This document shows positions 1-7,927 of a stretch of DNA of 64,000 nucleotides, piece after piece. Position numbers and translations under genes: made by a program. Below the pieces are notes generated by a model. That model did no database searches. It was given only the letters and a program-made list of their open reading frames with translations, and was not told the origin of the DNA. The stretch is from Rhodococcus sp. Leaf278 (lineage in GTDB: Bacteria; Actinomycetota; Actinomycetes; Mycobacteriales; Mycobacteriaceae): the NCBI RefSeq assembly GCF_001426085.1, contig NZ_LMRR01000005.1:62001-126000 (forward strand), in the 5' to 3' direction. Positions within the stretch are counted from its first letter, which is position 1; each line of letters opens with the position of its first letter.

Positions 1-400
1 CGAGTGGACCGTCCTCGGCCAGTAGCCGATCGAGCGGCCCGCCGGGAGCGAGGATCCGTTCGACCGGACCGCCCGGAGACAGCAGGCGCTCGAGGGTTCC
101 GTCCTCGGACGTGAGGCGATCGACGACGCCGCCCTGGGCGAGCAGGCGATCCAGTGGCCCGCCCTCCTTGAGGGCGTTGCCCAGGGCGCGGTCGTCGGAG
201 GTGAGCTGACCGAGTTGGGTGAGCAGTTGCATCGTGCCGCCGCGTGGATTGGCCAGCGAGGCCACTCCCGCGGTGCCGGACGCGCCGGTGGCCAGTGCCA
301 TTCGGGTGGTTGCCAGCGCTACCTCGGCGACGCCGATCGCCTGTTCGGCAATGGCAATTCCGGCGCGCGCGGGAAGTGTGATCGCTGACACCCAGTTCAT
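1..400 (-). CDS. Decapeptide-repeat protein, N-terminal part (3' end outside window)
   Basis: The gene runs off the left edge, so only 133 residues are seen, starting at an ATG whose complement is at 398-400. The first ~50 residues are alanine-rich and amphipathic or weakly hydrophobic. From about residue 80 the protein becomes a tandem 10-residue repeat of the form GGPLDRLLAx, with units such as GGPLDRLLAQ, GGVVDRLTSE, DGTLERLLSP and GGPVERILAP. At least five units are visible and they continue out of the window. I do not recognise a function. The regular D/E-R-L-L spacing suggests a repeated amphipathic helix, possibly used for self-association or binding a surface. The coding call rests on the clean open frame and the protein-level repeat. 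Confidence 0.75.
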   Translation of the reverse strand, partial: MNWVSAITLPARAGIAIAEQAIGVAEVALATTRMALATGASGTAGVASLANPRGGTMQLLTQLGQLTSDDRALGNALKEGGPLDRLLAQGGVVDRLTSEDGTLERLLSPGGPVERILAPGGPLDRLLAEDGPL

Positions 401-432
401 GGTTTTACTGTAACTGCTTGTAGCTCGGAAAA

Positions 433-747
433 TCAGTGAAGAACTTTCAGTCCCACCACACATCCGACGATGCCGACCAGAAGCGCGACCTTGAGCAGCG
501 ACGCCGCCTCGGCCCCGGTGATCATGGCGTATGCGACGGTGAGGGTGGCACCGATTCCGACCCAGACGGCGTAGGCGGTACCGGTGGGCAACGACCGCAT
601 CGCGATCGCGAGACCGACCATGCTGAGTACCACCGCGATTCCGAAAACGACGGACGGTCCGAGTTTGGTGAAGCCCTCGGACTTACCGAGCGCGGTTGCC
701 CAGATCGCTTCGAGAACGCCGGAGACGACAAGAATCAGCCAAGCCAT
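433..747 (-). CDS. sugE: SMR-family exporter, SugE/Gdx (guanidinium) type
   Basis: The 104-residue protein has four predicted membrane helices, the usual length for small multidrug resistance transporters. It keeps the essential membrane glutamate (E13, in SGVLEAIWA) and ends in GLKVLH as SugE proteins do. Members of this subtype exchange guanidinium for protons at the cytoplasmic membrane as antiparallel dimers. The leader (764-803) carries a sequence that closely matches the guanidine-III riboswitch, which strongly supports guanidinium rather than general quaternary-ammonium export. A GAGGAG ribosome site (757-762) lies 9 nt before the ATG. Confidence 0.92.
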   Translation of the reverse strand: MAWLILVVSGVLEAIWATALGKSEGFTKLGPSVVFGIAVVLSMVGLAIAMRSLPTGTAYAVWVGIGATLTVAYAMITGAEAASLLKVALLVGIVGCVVGLKVLH

Positions 748-763
748 CAGAAATCACTCCTCT

Positions 764-803
764 GACACCGTCTTGTCCAGCGGGTACGGTGCCCCTCGTC
801 CGA
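764..803 (-). promoter_or_regulatory. Guanidine-III (mini-ykkC-III) riboswitch
   Basis: Read on the minus strand, this 40-nt stretch matches the guanidine-III aptamer block by block: CGGACGAGG, then CACCGTACCCG, then GGACAAGACGGTG. The segments GGCACCGT and ACGGTGTC can pair to form the class pseudoknot. Its 3' end is directly followed by the GAGGAG ribosome site of the SugE gene, so ligand binding probably controls access of ribosomes. The match to the known Thermobifida-type sequence is from memory and was not computed. Confidence 0.88.
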
Positions 804-819
804 TTGTCGGAAGTGACTT

Positions 820-831
820 GTACGATCGTAC
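820..831. promoter_or_regulatory. 12-bp perfect palindrome upstream of the SugE leader
   Basis: GTACGATCGTAC is a perfect inverted repeat 17 bp upstream of the riboswitch, where the promoter of the SugE transcript should lie. It could be a repressor operator (TetR-like sites have this size) or chance. No matching regulator is adjacent. Confidence 0.3.
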
Positions 832-867
832 CAATTTCGGCCGGCGGTGGCCACGGGTTTCGGATTG

Positions 868-1608
868 TCAGTACGCGTACGTGTTCGCCGGTGCCTCGAT
901 TCGCTCTACCGTCGACACCGTCATCGTGGGCGTGAATGCGGTGTCCTCGGTCGCCGTGGCCGCGTCGACGACCCCCTGAATCTGTACCCAGGTGCCGTCC
1001 GGAATGTCGTCGAGAGCGTCACTACCTGCGTCGAGATGGATTCGAATCGACCTCGCGTCCGCCGCGCAGCAGATGATCAGAATGCGGGCGAGGTCGAGGC
1101 CTCTCGTCGTACCGTCGGTGCGCGGCGAGCCGCCGTTCGCGGTGGCGACAGTGAATCCGGTGACGCGAATCTCCCGGCCGTCGAGACTGCGTTCGGAGTC
1201 CCTGACCGCGCGTTGCACGACATCGAGCAGCGGCACTTCGGGTGCAGGCTCGCTCGGCAGGGGCGGAAATGCAGTCTTCTGCTGATCGGCTGCGGAGGTG
1301 ACCGAACGATCGCCGACCGCCGAGACTCCCAACGCGGGAGGTGCGATGAACAGGATGACCGCGACCGGCACCAGCAACAGCCAGTACGGGCGCGCGTCGT
1401 GATCGTGACCGTCACCGTCGTCCGGCCCGCCGCGCCGGATGTCGGCGACGATCGAGGCGACGGCGAGGACCACGATCAACACCCCGGCGGTCAGCAGGAA
1501 CGGATGCAGTGAGGGTTTGACGTATCGCACAAAGCTGCCGTCCACCGAGATCTTCACCATGGCTCCGCCGAGGAGCAGAAGCAGAAGGTTCTGCACTTCC
1601 CGCTTCAT
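868..1608 (-). CDS. TIGR03943-family membrane protein (YcgQ-like partner of DUF318 permease)
   Basis: The protein has 246 residues from the ATG at 1608. Two N-terminal membrane helices (about 8-28 and 36-54) are followed by a His/Asp-rich linker (GHDHDARP, about 67-74) and a third helix (75-95). A soluble C-terminal domain carries the family hallmark CCAADA. In the family these proteins pair with a DUF318 permease, and here the permease gene (stop 1605) overlaps this start by 4 bp, so the two are translationally coupled. The substrate is unknown; the His-rich loop and Cys pair suggest a metal or metalloid link, which is inference. An in-frame upstream extension of the reading frame is antisense to the permease and was not used. 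Confidence 0.85.
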   Translation of the reverse strand: MKREVQNLLLLLLGGAMVKISVDGSFVRYVKPSLHPFLLTAGVLIVVLAVASIVADIRRGGPDDGDGHDHDARPYWLLLVPVAVILFIAPPALGVSAVGDRSVTSAADQQKTAFPPLPSEPAPEVPLLDVVQRAVRDSERSLDGREIRVTGFTVATANGGSPRTDGTTRGLDLARILIICCAADARSIRIHLDAGSDALDDIPDGTWVQIQGVVDAATATEDTAFTPTMTVSTVERIEAPANTYAY

Positions 1609-2564
1609 CGCGCGCCCACGACGAGGTAGCCGCACACCGAGGCGCACACGATAGCGACGACGAAGGTCAGTGGCGCGAAGCGCGCAACGAAACCCCGCCC
1701 GAAACTGCCTGCCTGCATCGCCATCAGCTTCACGTCGACAGCAGGTCCGACGACGAGGAAGACCAGACGCGGTAGCAGCGGCAGCATCGACATGCTCGCG
1801 GCGACGAACGCGTCGGCCTCCGAGCACAGCGCGAGTATCACCGCCAGGACCGCCATCACCAGGATCGACAGCAACACTTGCCCCGCGAGATGCGCGAACA
1901 CCCAGTCCGGAATCACCAGGTGCAGCAGGGCGGCGGCAGCCGCTCCGAACACGAGGAACGCCCCGGCCTGCAGCAGATCCGCACGCGCGGATTCGCGGAA
2001 CGTCGCCCATGTCGAGGTTCCGTGATCGTGTCCACGGTCGGCCAGTCGCGCGGTGATCCACTCCGCCTTGCCGAACCTCGTCCACAGCCAGCCCATCACC
2101 AAGGCGGTGGCGAGAGAGCCGAGGAACCGGGCCAGCACCATCCCCGGTTCGCCGGGAAAGGCGACGGCGGTCGAGACCAGGACGACGGGATTGATCGCCG
2201 GTGCCGACAGCAGGAACGCCAGGGCCGCGGACGTGGGGACACCCTGATCCATCAGCCGGCGCGAGACGGGAACGGCACCGCACTCGCAACCGGGCAACGC
2301 CATTCCCGCGAGCCCGCTCACGCCGACAGCAGCGGTTTCGTTCTTCGGCACCACTTTCCGAAGCACCGCGGGTGAGACGAACGCTGCGATGCCTCCACTG
2401 ACGAGCACGCCGAGCAACAGGAACGGCGTCGCCTGCACGAAGATCCCGGTGAAGACGGTCGCCCCGGTTCGTAGGGCGGGGGATGTGGCGACCCAGGCGG
2501 ACAGGTCGGAACCGAACACGATCCCCAACACGAGCAGAGTTGCGAATATGTGCATGGATGACAC
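1605..2564 (-). CDS. DUF318/ArsP-like permease
   Basis: This is an integral membrane protein of about 319 residues with roughly eight helices. It keeps the family motifs LPGCECGAVP and LCSEADAFVAAS, each with a conserved cysteine in or next to a membrane segment, plus SAPAINP. The family includes organoarsenical efflux permeases and uncharacterised YraQ/YcgR proteins. It forms a two-gene operon with the TIGR03943 partner. A GTG at 2564 has a GAGGAG site 10 nt upstream and is preferred; an ATG at 2555 and a longer start at 2609 are possible. It is divergent from the two-component system at 2693, which may regulate it. Confidence 0.82.
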   Translation of the reverse strand: MSSMHIFATLLVLGIVFGSDLSAWVATSPALRTGATVFTGIFVQATPFLLLGVLVSGGIAAFVSPAVLRKVVPKNETAAVGVSGLAGMALPGCECGAVPVSRRLMDQGVPTSAALAFLLSAPAINPVVLVSTAVAFPGEPGMVLARFLGSLATALVMGWLWTRFGKAEWITARLADRGHDHGTSTWATFRESARADLLQAGAFLVFGAAAAALLHLVIPDWVFAHLAGQVLLSILVMAVLAVILALCSEADAFVAASMSMLPLLPRLVFLVVGPAVDVKLMAMQAGSFGRGFVARFAPLTFVVAIVCASVCGYLVVGAR

Positions 2565-2692
2565 CGTCGGCCTGCTCCTCGTACGGCGATCGGTGTTCGC
2601 AGGGAGCATCGCGGTCCATCATGCCCCCTCTGCAGGGGCTCACAGCAACCTCACAGCGAGAGTCCAGCGAACGAGCAGCAACACGCGCGAAG

Positions 2693-3400
2693 ATGGACAC
2701 CGTGAGCGAAACACCCGAAGCGCGAGTACTGATCGTCGACGACGAACCGACCATCGTCGAGCTCCTGTCGGTCAGTCTGAAGTTTCAGGGATTCGAGGTG
2801 GCGACGGCGTCGTCCGGTCCCGAGGCTCTAGACAAGGCACGTAACTTTCGGCCCGAGGCTCTTGTTCTCGACGTGATGATGCCCGGCATGGATGGGTTCG
2901 GTCTGTTGCGCCGGCTGCGGGCCGACGGCATCGACGCGCCTGCGCTGTTCTTGACGGCACGGGATTCGGTGGAGGACAAGGTGACCGGGCTGACCCTCGG
3001 TGCGGACGACTACGTCACCAAGCCGTTCTCGCTCGAGGAAGTAGTGGCGCGGCTCAGGGTGATCCTGCGCCGGTCGGGTAAGAGCGAGGACGCGCAGTCG
3101 TCACGAGTTGCGTTCGCAGACATCGAACTCGACGACGACACCCACGAGGTGTGGAAAGCAGGCGAGCCGGTCGCGCTCTCTCCGACCGAGTTCACACTGT
3201 TGCGGTACTTCATGGTCAACGCGGGAACGGTGTTGAGCAAGCCGCGGATCCTCGATCACGTGTGGCACTACGACTTCGGTGGTGAGGTGGGAGTGGTGGA
3301 GTCCTACGTGTCGTATCTGCGTCGCAAGGTCGATACCGGAGACACCCGGTTGATCCACACGCTGCGGGGAGTCGGCTACGTCATGCGCCAGCCACGGTGA
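2693..3400 (+). CDS. OmpR/PhoB-family response regulator (TrcR-like)
   Basis: The 235-residue protein has an N-terminal receiver domain with the acidic pair DDE near residue 17, phosphoacceptor D60 (VLDVMMPG) and K110 in YVTKPF. A C-terminal winged helix follows (about 138-233, ending LRGVGYVMR). This is the standard DNA-binding output regulator of a two-component system. The frame is open upstream, but the ATG at 2693 gives normal family length. Its stop overlaps the kinase start (GTGA, 3397-3400), so kinase and regulator are co-translated. The likely local target is the divergent permease pair. Confidence 0.93.
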   Translation: MDTVSETPEARVLIVDDEPTIVELLSVSLKFQGFEVATASSGPEALDKARNFRPEALVLDVMMPGMDGFGLLRRLRADGIDAPALFLTARDSVEDKVTGLTLGADDYVTKPFSLEEVVARLRVILRRSGKSEDAQSSRVAFADIELDDDTHEVWKAGEPVALSPTEFTLLRYFMVNAGTVLSKPRILDHVWHYDFGGEVGVVESYVSYLRRKVDTGDTRLIHTLRGVGYVMRQPR

Positions 3401-4812
3401 CGGGCGTTCGAGCTCGACTTCGGAACCTACCGCTGCGATTCACATTGGTCGCAGCGCTACTGCTGCTGGTCGGGCTGGGTTTGCTGGCGTCGGGTGTCGC
3501 GGTGACGTCGTCGCTGGAGACGTCGTTGATGCGTCGCCTGGATCAGCAATTGGTCGAGGCGTCCGACGGGTGGGCAAGGCCGCGCGACGACCGGCCGTTT
3601 CCGCCCGTCGACGAGCCCAGCCCGAGTCGACCGCCGTCGAACTTCTACGTGCGTTCGGTCGCGAACGACGGCACCGTTCGGGGTCCCATCAACGATGTGG
3701 CATCGGATGTTCCGGATCTCGCCGGCGTCACCTCGGCCCTTCCCACGACGGTCGGTTCCGAGGGCGATCCGTCGAAGGAGTGGCGGGTGATCACGGTGAC
3801 CAACAGTGAGGGCTCCACGACCGTGGGAATGTCCTTGGGCCCCAATCAACAAACCGTCAGCAGACTGGTGGCACTTCAGCTCTGGATCGGCGCGGCCGTG
3901 TTGCTGGCCCTGGGCGTGATCGCCTACTTCGTGGTGCGTCGCAGTCTTCGCCCGCTGCGTGAGGTGGAGACGACGGCTGCGGCGATCGCGGCTGGAGACC
4001 TGCACCGTCGGGTCCCCGAATGGAGCGAGAAAACCGAGGTGGGCCGACTGTCGGCTGCCCTGAACGGAATGCTCTCGCAGATTCAACGCGCATTCGCGGC
4101 AACTGCGGCCTCGGAGGAGGCGGCCCGTGCGTCCGAGGACCGGATGCGCCGATTCGTCGCCGATGCCAGCCACGAGTTGCGCACTCCACTGACCACGATT
4201 CGCGGCTTCGCCGAGCTGTACCGGCAGGGTGCGATGAGCGACATCTCGTTGCTGATGACGCGAATCGAGGGCGAGTCGGCGCGAATGGGCCTGCTCGTCG
4301 AAGATCTGCTCATGCTCGCGCGTCTCGACGCTCAGCGGCCCCTCGACATGCGACGCGTCGACGTATTGACCATCGCCGCCGATGCTGTGCACGACGCCCA
4401 AGCGGTCTCGCCGACGCGCGACATCTCCCTGAAAGTGCTGTCGGGCCCAGGAATTCCCGAGGTGATCGGTGACGATGCTCGGCTGCGTCAGGTGCTCGCG
4501 AACCTCGTCGGGAATGCGGTTCGGCACACTCCCGACTCTGCGTCCATCACCGTGTGTGTCGGGACTACTCAGTCTTCGGTGGTGCTCGAAGTTCAGGACA
4601 CCGGGCCCGGTCTGGCCGAGGCCGAGGCCGCGCACGTCTTCGAACGGTTCTATCGAGCCGACTCGTCGAGGACACGAGAGAGCGGCGGCAGCGGACTCGG
4701 ACTGTCGATCGTCGCAGCGTTGGTGGCAGCGCACAACGGTACCGTCGAGGTGCGGAGCAGTCCCGGAACGGGTGCAACGTTTCGCGTCGAATTACCCAGG
4801 CCGACAGGCTGA
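3397..4812 (+). CDS. HAMP-type sensor histidine kinase (TrcS-like)
   Basis: The 471-residue inner-membrane kinase has a first helix at about 13-35 and a proline-rich extracytoplasmic sensor region of roughly 120 residues. A second helix lies at about 161-180 and a HAMP linker at 180-235. The HisKA domain has H259 in ASHELRTPL. The ATPase domain has the N box NLVGNAVRHTP, G1 box DTGPGL and G2 box GGSGLGLSIV. All catalytic motifs are intact. It is coupled to the response regulator before it. Its last 21 bp overlap the tail of the convergent AbrB gene. The signal sensed is not evident. Confidence 0.93.
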   Translation: MTGVRARLRNLPLRFTLVAALLLLVGLGLLASGVAVTSSLETSLMRRLDQQLVEASDGWARPRDDRPFPPVDEPSPSRPPSNFYVRSVANDGTVRGPINDVASDVPDLAGVTSALPTTVGSEGDPSKEWRVITVTNSEGSTTVGMSLGPNQQTVSRLVALQLWIGAAVLLALGVIAYFVVRRSLRPLREVETTAAAIAAGDLHRRVPEWSEKTEVGRLSAALNGMLSQIQRAFAATAASEEAARASEDRMRRFVADASHELRTPLTTIRGFAELYRQGAMSDISLLMTRIEGESARMGLLVEDLLMLARLDAQRPLDMRRVDVLTIAADAVHDAQAVSPTRDISLKVLSGPGIPEVIGDDARLRQVLANLVGNAVRHTPDSASITVCVGTTQSSVVLEVQDTGPGLAEAEAAHVFERFYRADSSRTRESGGSGLGLSIVAALVAAHNGTVEVRSSPGTGATFRVELPRPTG

Positions 4813-5934
4813 TTCTTCTTCCTCGCGGGAGGTAGCGTCGTTCGCTCGAGCTCTCTTGCGTTCGGCGAGCTTGGTGTACGCGGCGGCAGCGAGCGGCGCC
4901 GCGACGAGCATCGACACCAGACGGATCACCTGCACGCACGCAACGAACGTGACGTCCGACCCTGTCGTCGCTGACACGGCCAGCACCGCCGCCAGACCTC
5001 CGGGTGTGGTTGCGAGGTAGCCGGTCAGCATGCTGACTCCCGTGACCGCCGACAGCACCCAGCCGAACAGTGCGCACACCACCCCGATCGAGAGGACCAG
5101 TAGCGCAGCCCACGGAAAGATCCGTCCGATGGCGCGCAAGCTCGCGACGGTGAAGGCAAGGCCTGCTTGCCATCCGATGACGATGAAGGCCACCGGCAGC
5201 AGCACGCCGGGCACCGAGATGCCGACGGGCCATCCGAGCAATTCGCATGCGCCGGCGACGATCAGCGGGCCGAGGGTGGCGGGTGCGGGTAGTCGGATCA
5301 GCCGTGCGAGCAGTATTCCGGTGACGACGGCACCGATCAGAAACATCGTGCCGATGTACCACGGAGTGGTCGACTGCTCCTCGGTGCCCGCCCCGCCGCC
5401 GGTGTCGGTGTGGAAAGCGAAGGTGACGATCAGGGGCATCGTGACGACCACCAGGGCGACGCGGAGGTACTGGACCACCGCGACGATGCGCTCGTCCCCG
5501 CCGAGTTCGCGGGCAATGGACACCAGACCCGTTGCGCCACCGGCAATCAGCGACAGTGCCCCGGTCACCGGGTCGACGTCGCGATGCAGGGCCAGCAGTG
5601 CGCCGCAACCGGCGCTGACGACGAGCGTCCCCGCGCCGACGAGAACGGCGGGAATCCAGTTCTCGCCCAACGCCCCGAGCGTGTCGGTGTCGAGCATCAG
5701 ACCGATGGTCACCGCCAGCGTGCCCTGAGCTGCCATGGACGCGGGCCGGGGCACCGCCGCAGGGCCGAGGCCGGTCAGAGCGAAAACCACCGCGACGACG
5801 AGCGCAGCGAACAGCGACGGTGCCGTCAGACCCAGGGCTTCGAAAAGGGCCCAGCCCCCGACGGATACGGCCGCGAGGCCGATCCATCGGAGGCTGCGCC
5901 CCAGTACTCGGGTCACGCGGTGTCGAGCGCTCAC
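4792..5934 (-). CDS. AbrB-family membrane transporter
   Basis: The 380-residue protein is almost entirely hydrophobic, with two repeated halves of the AbrB duplication domain (for example GGATGLVSIA in the first and TPGGLAAVLAVSA in the second). These proteins were once annotated as ammonia monooxygenase-like and are now treated as putative transporters or regulators. The universal stress protein gene starts upstream and its stop overlaps this start by 4 bp (5931-5934), so the two form an operon. The C-terminal codons overlap the kinase gene tail to tail. No substrate can be assigned. Confidence 0.82.
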   Translation of the reverse strand: MSARHRVTRVLGRSLRWIGLAAVSVGGWALFEALGLTAPSLFAALVVAVVFALTGLGPAAVPRPASMAAQGTLAVTIGLMLDTDTLGALGENWIPAVLVGAGTLVVSAGCGALLALHRDVDPVTGALSLIAGGATGLVSIARELGGDERIVAVVQYLRVALVVVTMPLIVTFAFHTDTGGGAGTEEQSTTPWYIGTMFLIGAVVTGILLARLIRLPAPATLGPLIVAGACELLGWPVGISVPGVLLPVAFIVIGWQAGLAFTVASLRAIGRIFPWAALLVLSIGVVCALFGWVLSAVTGVSMLTGYLATTPGGLAAVLAVSATTGSDVTFVACVQVIRLVSMLVAAPLAAAAYTKLAERKRARANDATSREEEESACRPG

Positions 5935-6341
5935 GCTCCGGACTTGACGAGCAGAACCGGGACGGGGATCTCGAGCAGCAGACGCTGAATGGTCTGCCCC
6001 ATCAGGAACTTTCCGACTGCCGAGCGGTGGCGTGAGCCGACCACCAGGATCTCGGACTTCTGCTCTTCCACCAGTGTCAGCAGGGTGTTGACGGCGTCGG
6101 GATCGGGCCTGCCCACTGCCACGGTCCAGGAGACGGAGTCGGCGTGATCGATGTCGGTGAGGGCCGTGTCCACTGCGGTGGAGACCGCAGCAGTTTCGGC
6201 TGCCTCGGCGGACGGCTCGGCCGATCCCGACAGTGCGTGCAGGACTACGAGGTCCGTCTCGCGAATGCGTGCTTCTCGAACTGCGGCCGCAAGTGCTGCG
6301 CGGCCCTCGGGTGAATTGTTGTGCAGTACGCCAACAGTCAT
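5931..6341 (-). CDS. Universal stress protein (UspA family)
   Basis: This is a single-domain Usp protein of 136 residues. It has the ATP-type glycine motif near the C terminus (VVGSRHRSAVGKFLMG) and the terminal strand PVPVLLVKS. It lies downstream of the CitMHS transporter gene (34 bp) and overlaps the AbrB gene by 4 bp, so all three minus-strand genes may be co-transcribed. Usp proteins bind ATP or cAMP and modulate stress responses; coupling with a transporter suggests it may modulate that transporter, which is inference. Confidence 0.88.
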   Translation of the reverse strand: MTVGVLHNNSPEGRAALAAAVREARIRETDLVVLHALSGSAEPSAEAAETAAVSTAVDTALTDIDHADSVSWTVAVGRPDPDAVNTLLTLVEEQKSEILVVGSRHRSAVGKFLMGQTIQRLLLEIPVPVLLVKSGA

Positions 6342-6375
6342 GACGGTGTCTCCTTCAGGAAGGTGAGGTGGGGGA

Positions 6376-7758
6376 TCAGCCGAAGGGGATCTGGCCGAGA
6401 ACGATGCCGACGGCCAGCATGGCGAGGGAGACGACCACCGCTCGCCACAACACCTTCTTGTGGTGATCGGCCAGCGACACTCCGGCGAGGGTGACCAGCA
6501 GCAGGATGGCCGGAACCAGCGGGCTCTGCAGGTGGACGGGCTGGCCGGTGATCGAGGCGCGGGCCATCTCGACCGGGTCGATGCCGTACTTGCTCGCGGT
6601 CTCGGTCAACACCGGGAGGATGCCGAAGTAGAAGGCGTCGTTGGTCATGAAGAACGTCAGCGGAATGCTCAGGATGCCGGTGATGACGGCCAGGTACGGG
6701 CCCATGCCGGACGGAATGACGTTGAGCAGCCACTCGGCCATGGCCTCGACCATGCCGGTGCCCTGGAAGACGCCGGTGAGGATTGCTGCGGCGAGCACCA
6801 TGGCGACCACGGAGACGATGGAGGACGAGTGCCGTGCGATCGCGTCGCCCTGCTCCTTGACCTTCGGGAAGTTGACCGTCAGAGCGATGGAGGCAGCGAT
6901 CATGAACAGCACCGGAATCGGCAGGATGTCCATGACGAGGATGACGAGGAGGACGACCGTCAGAGCAGCGTTGAACCACAGCAACTTCGGACGCAGGGTG
7001 TCGCGATTGGGATCGAGGCCGTCGAAGAACTGACCCGACTCGCCGTCGCTCGATCCGCCGGTGCCGGCTCCGTTTCCGCCCTTACCGCCCTTGCGGATGC
7101 TTCCGCCGCCGCCCGAGGCGACCAGTTCTGGCTCGTAGACGAGCTTGCCGATGCGTCGACGTTCCATGATGCCGAGGTGAACGGCGAAGAGCAGCACGAT
7201 GATCAGGCCGACGATCATCGACGGAACCATCGGAACGAAGACGTCGGACGGTGAGATGCCGAGAGCGGATGCGGCGCGAACCGTCGGGCCACCCCACGGG
7301 ATGATGTTCATCGTGCCGTTGGCGAGGCCGGCGACGACAGTCAGAATCACCGGGCTGACACCGAGTTTGAGGTACAGCGGTAGGAGCGCGGACGTGACGA
7401 TGATGAAGGTCGTCGAGCCGTCACCGTCGAGCGAGACGACCATGGCCAGGATGGCAGTTCCGACAACCAGTTTCATCGGGTCGTTGCGTACCAGGCGCAG
7501 AATGCCGCGCACCAGTGGGTCGAACAGTCCGACGTCGATCATGATTCCGAAGAAGATGATCGCGAAGAACAGCAGGGCCGCGGTGGGGGCCAGGGACTTG
7601 ATGCCGTCGGTGATCATGTCACCGATGCCGAGTCCCGCTCCGGCCAGCAGACCGAAGATGACGGGAACGAGGGTGAGCGCAACGACGGGCGTGGCTCTCT
7701 TGGTCAAGATCAAGAACATGAAGGCGGCTACCATGAGGAAGCCGAGTATCACCAACAT
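6376..7758 (-). CDS. CitMHS-family citrate/metal symporter
   Basis: The 460-residue carrier has about 11-12 membrane helices. Features typical of the CitMHS family are SLDGDGSTTFIIV, GLANGTMNIIPWGGPT and FFMTNDAFYFG. A hydrophilic Gly/Lys-rich loop (about residues 212-240) separates the halves, and the final lysine/histidine stretch DHHKK precedes the last helix. Family members take up citrate complexed to Mg2+ or Ca2+ with protons. It is divergent from a CitA/DcuS-type sensor and its regulator at 7928-10245, which very probably induce it with citrate or a related acid. Confidence 0.9.
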   Translation of the reverse strand: MLVILGFLMVAAFMFLILTKRATPVVALTLVPVIFGLLAGAGLGIGDMITDGIKSLAPTAALLFFAIIFFGIMIDVGLFDPLVRGILRLVRNDPMKLVVGTAILAMVVSLDGDGSTTFIIVTSALLPLYLKLGVSPVILTVVAGLANGTMNIIPWGGPTVRAASALGISPSDVFVPMVPSMIVGLIIVLLFAVHLGIMERRRIGKLVYEPELVASGGGGSIRKGGKGGNGAGTGGSSDGESGQFFDGLDPNRDTLRPKLLWFNAALTVVLLVILVMDILPIPVLFMIAASIALTVNFPKVKEQGDAIARHSSSIVSVVAMVLAAAILTGVFQGTGMVEAMAEWLLNVIPSGMGPYLAVITGILSIPLTFFMTNDAFYFGILPVLTETASKYGIDPVEMARASITGQPVHLQSPLVPAILLLVTLAGVSLADHHKKVLWRAVVVSLAMLAVGIVLGQIPFG

Positions 7759-7927
7759 CGTGCACTCCTTCTCGAAATGTGTGAGGTGGGTCCGGTTGGA
7801 CTACGTGTTGTGACTGAAGTTACGTAACCGGCATCACATGTTCGCCGTTGTGCGCACTACCCGCGCAAGCAACGTAAAGAGCCTTTTGCGCATTGTGCTC
7901 GAGCAGCTCCCGGCCTAGCCTTGGCTG
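7759..7927. promoter_or_regulatory. Divergent promoter region between CitMHS gene and sensor kinase
   Basis: This 169-bp gap carries the promoters of both units. It contains the perfect palindrome GTTACGTAAC (7819-7828) and AT-rich stretches unusual for the neighbourhood. It is the expected binding region for the CitB/DcuR-like regulator. No verified site can be assigned. Confidence 0.5.

Noticed and set aside
1..180. Possible CRISPR or DNA-level tandem repeat
   Set aside because: The 30-nt periodicity is coding: units differ at wobble positions and encode a decapeptide repeat on the minus strand. There are no spacers.
1609..2754. Upstream extension of the TIGR03943 frame to 2754
   Set aside because: The extra residues are Arg-rich and lie in another frame of the permease gene. 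The domain starts at the ATG at 1608.
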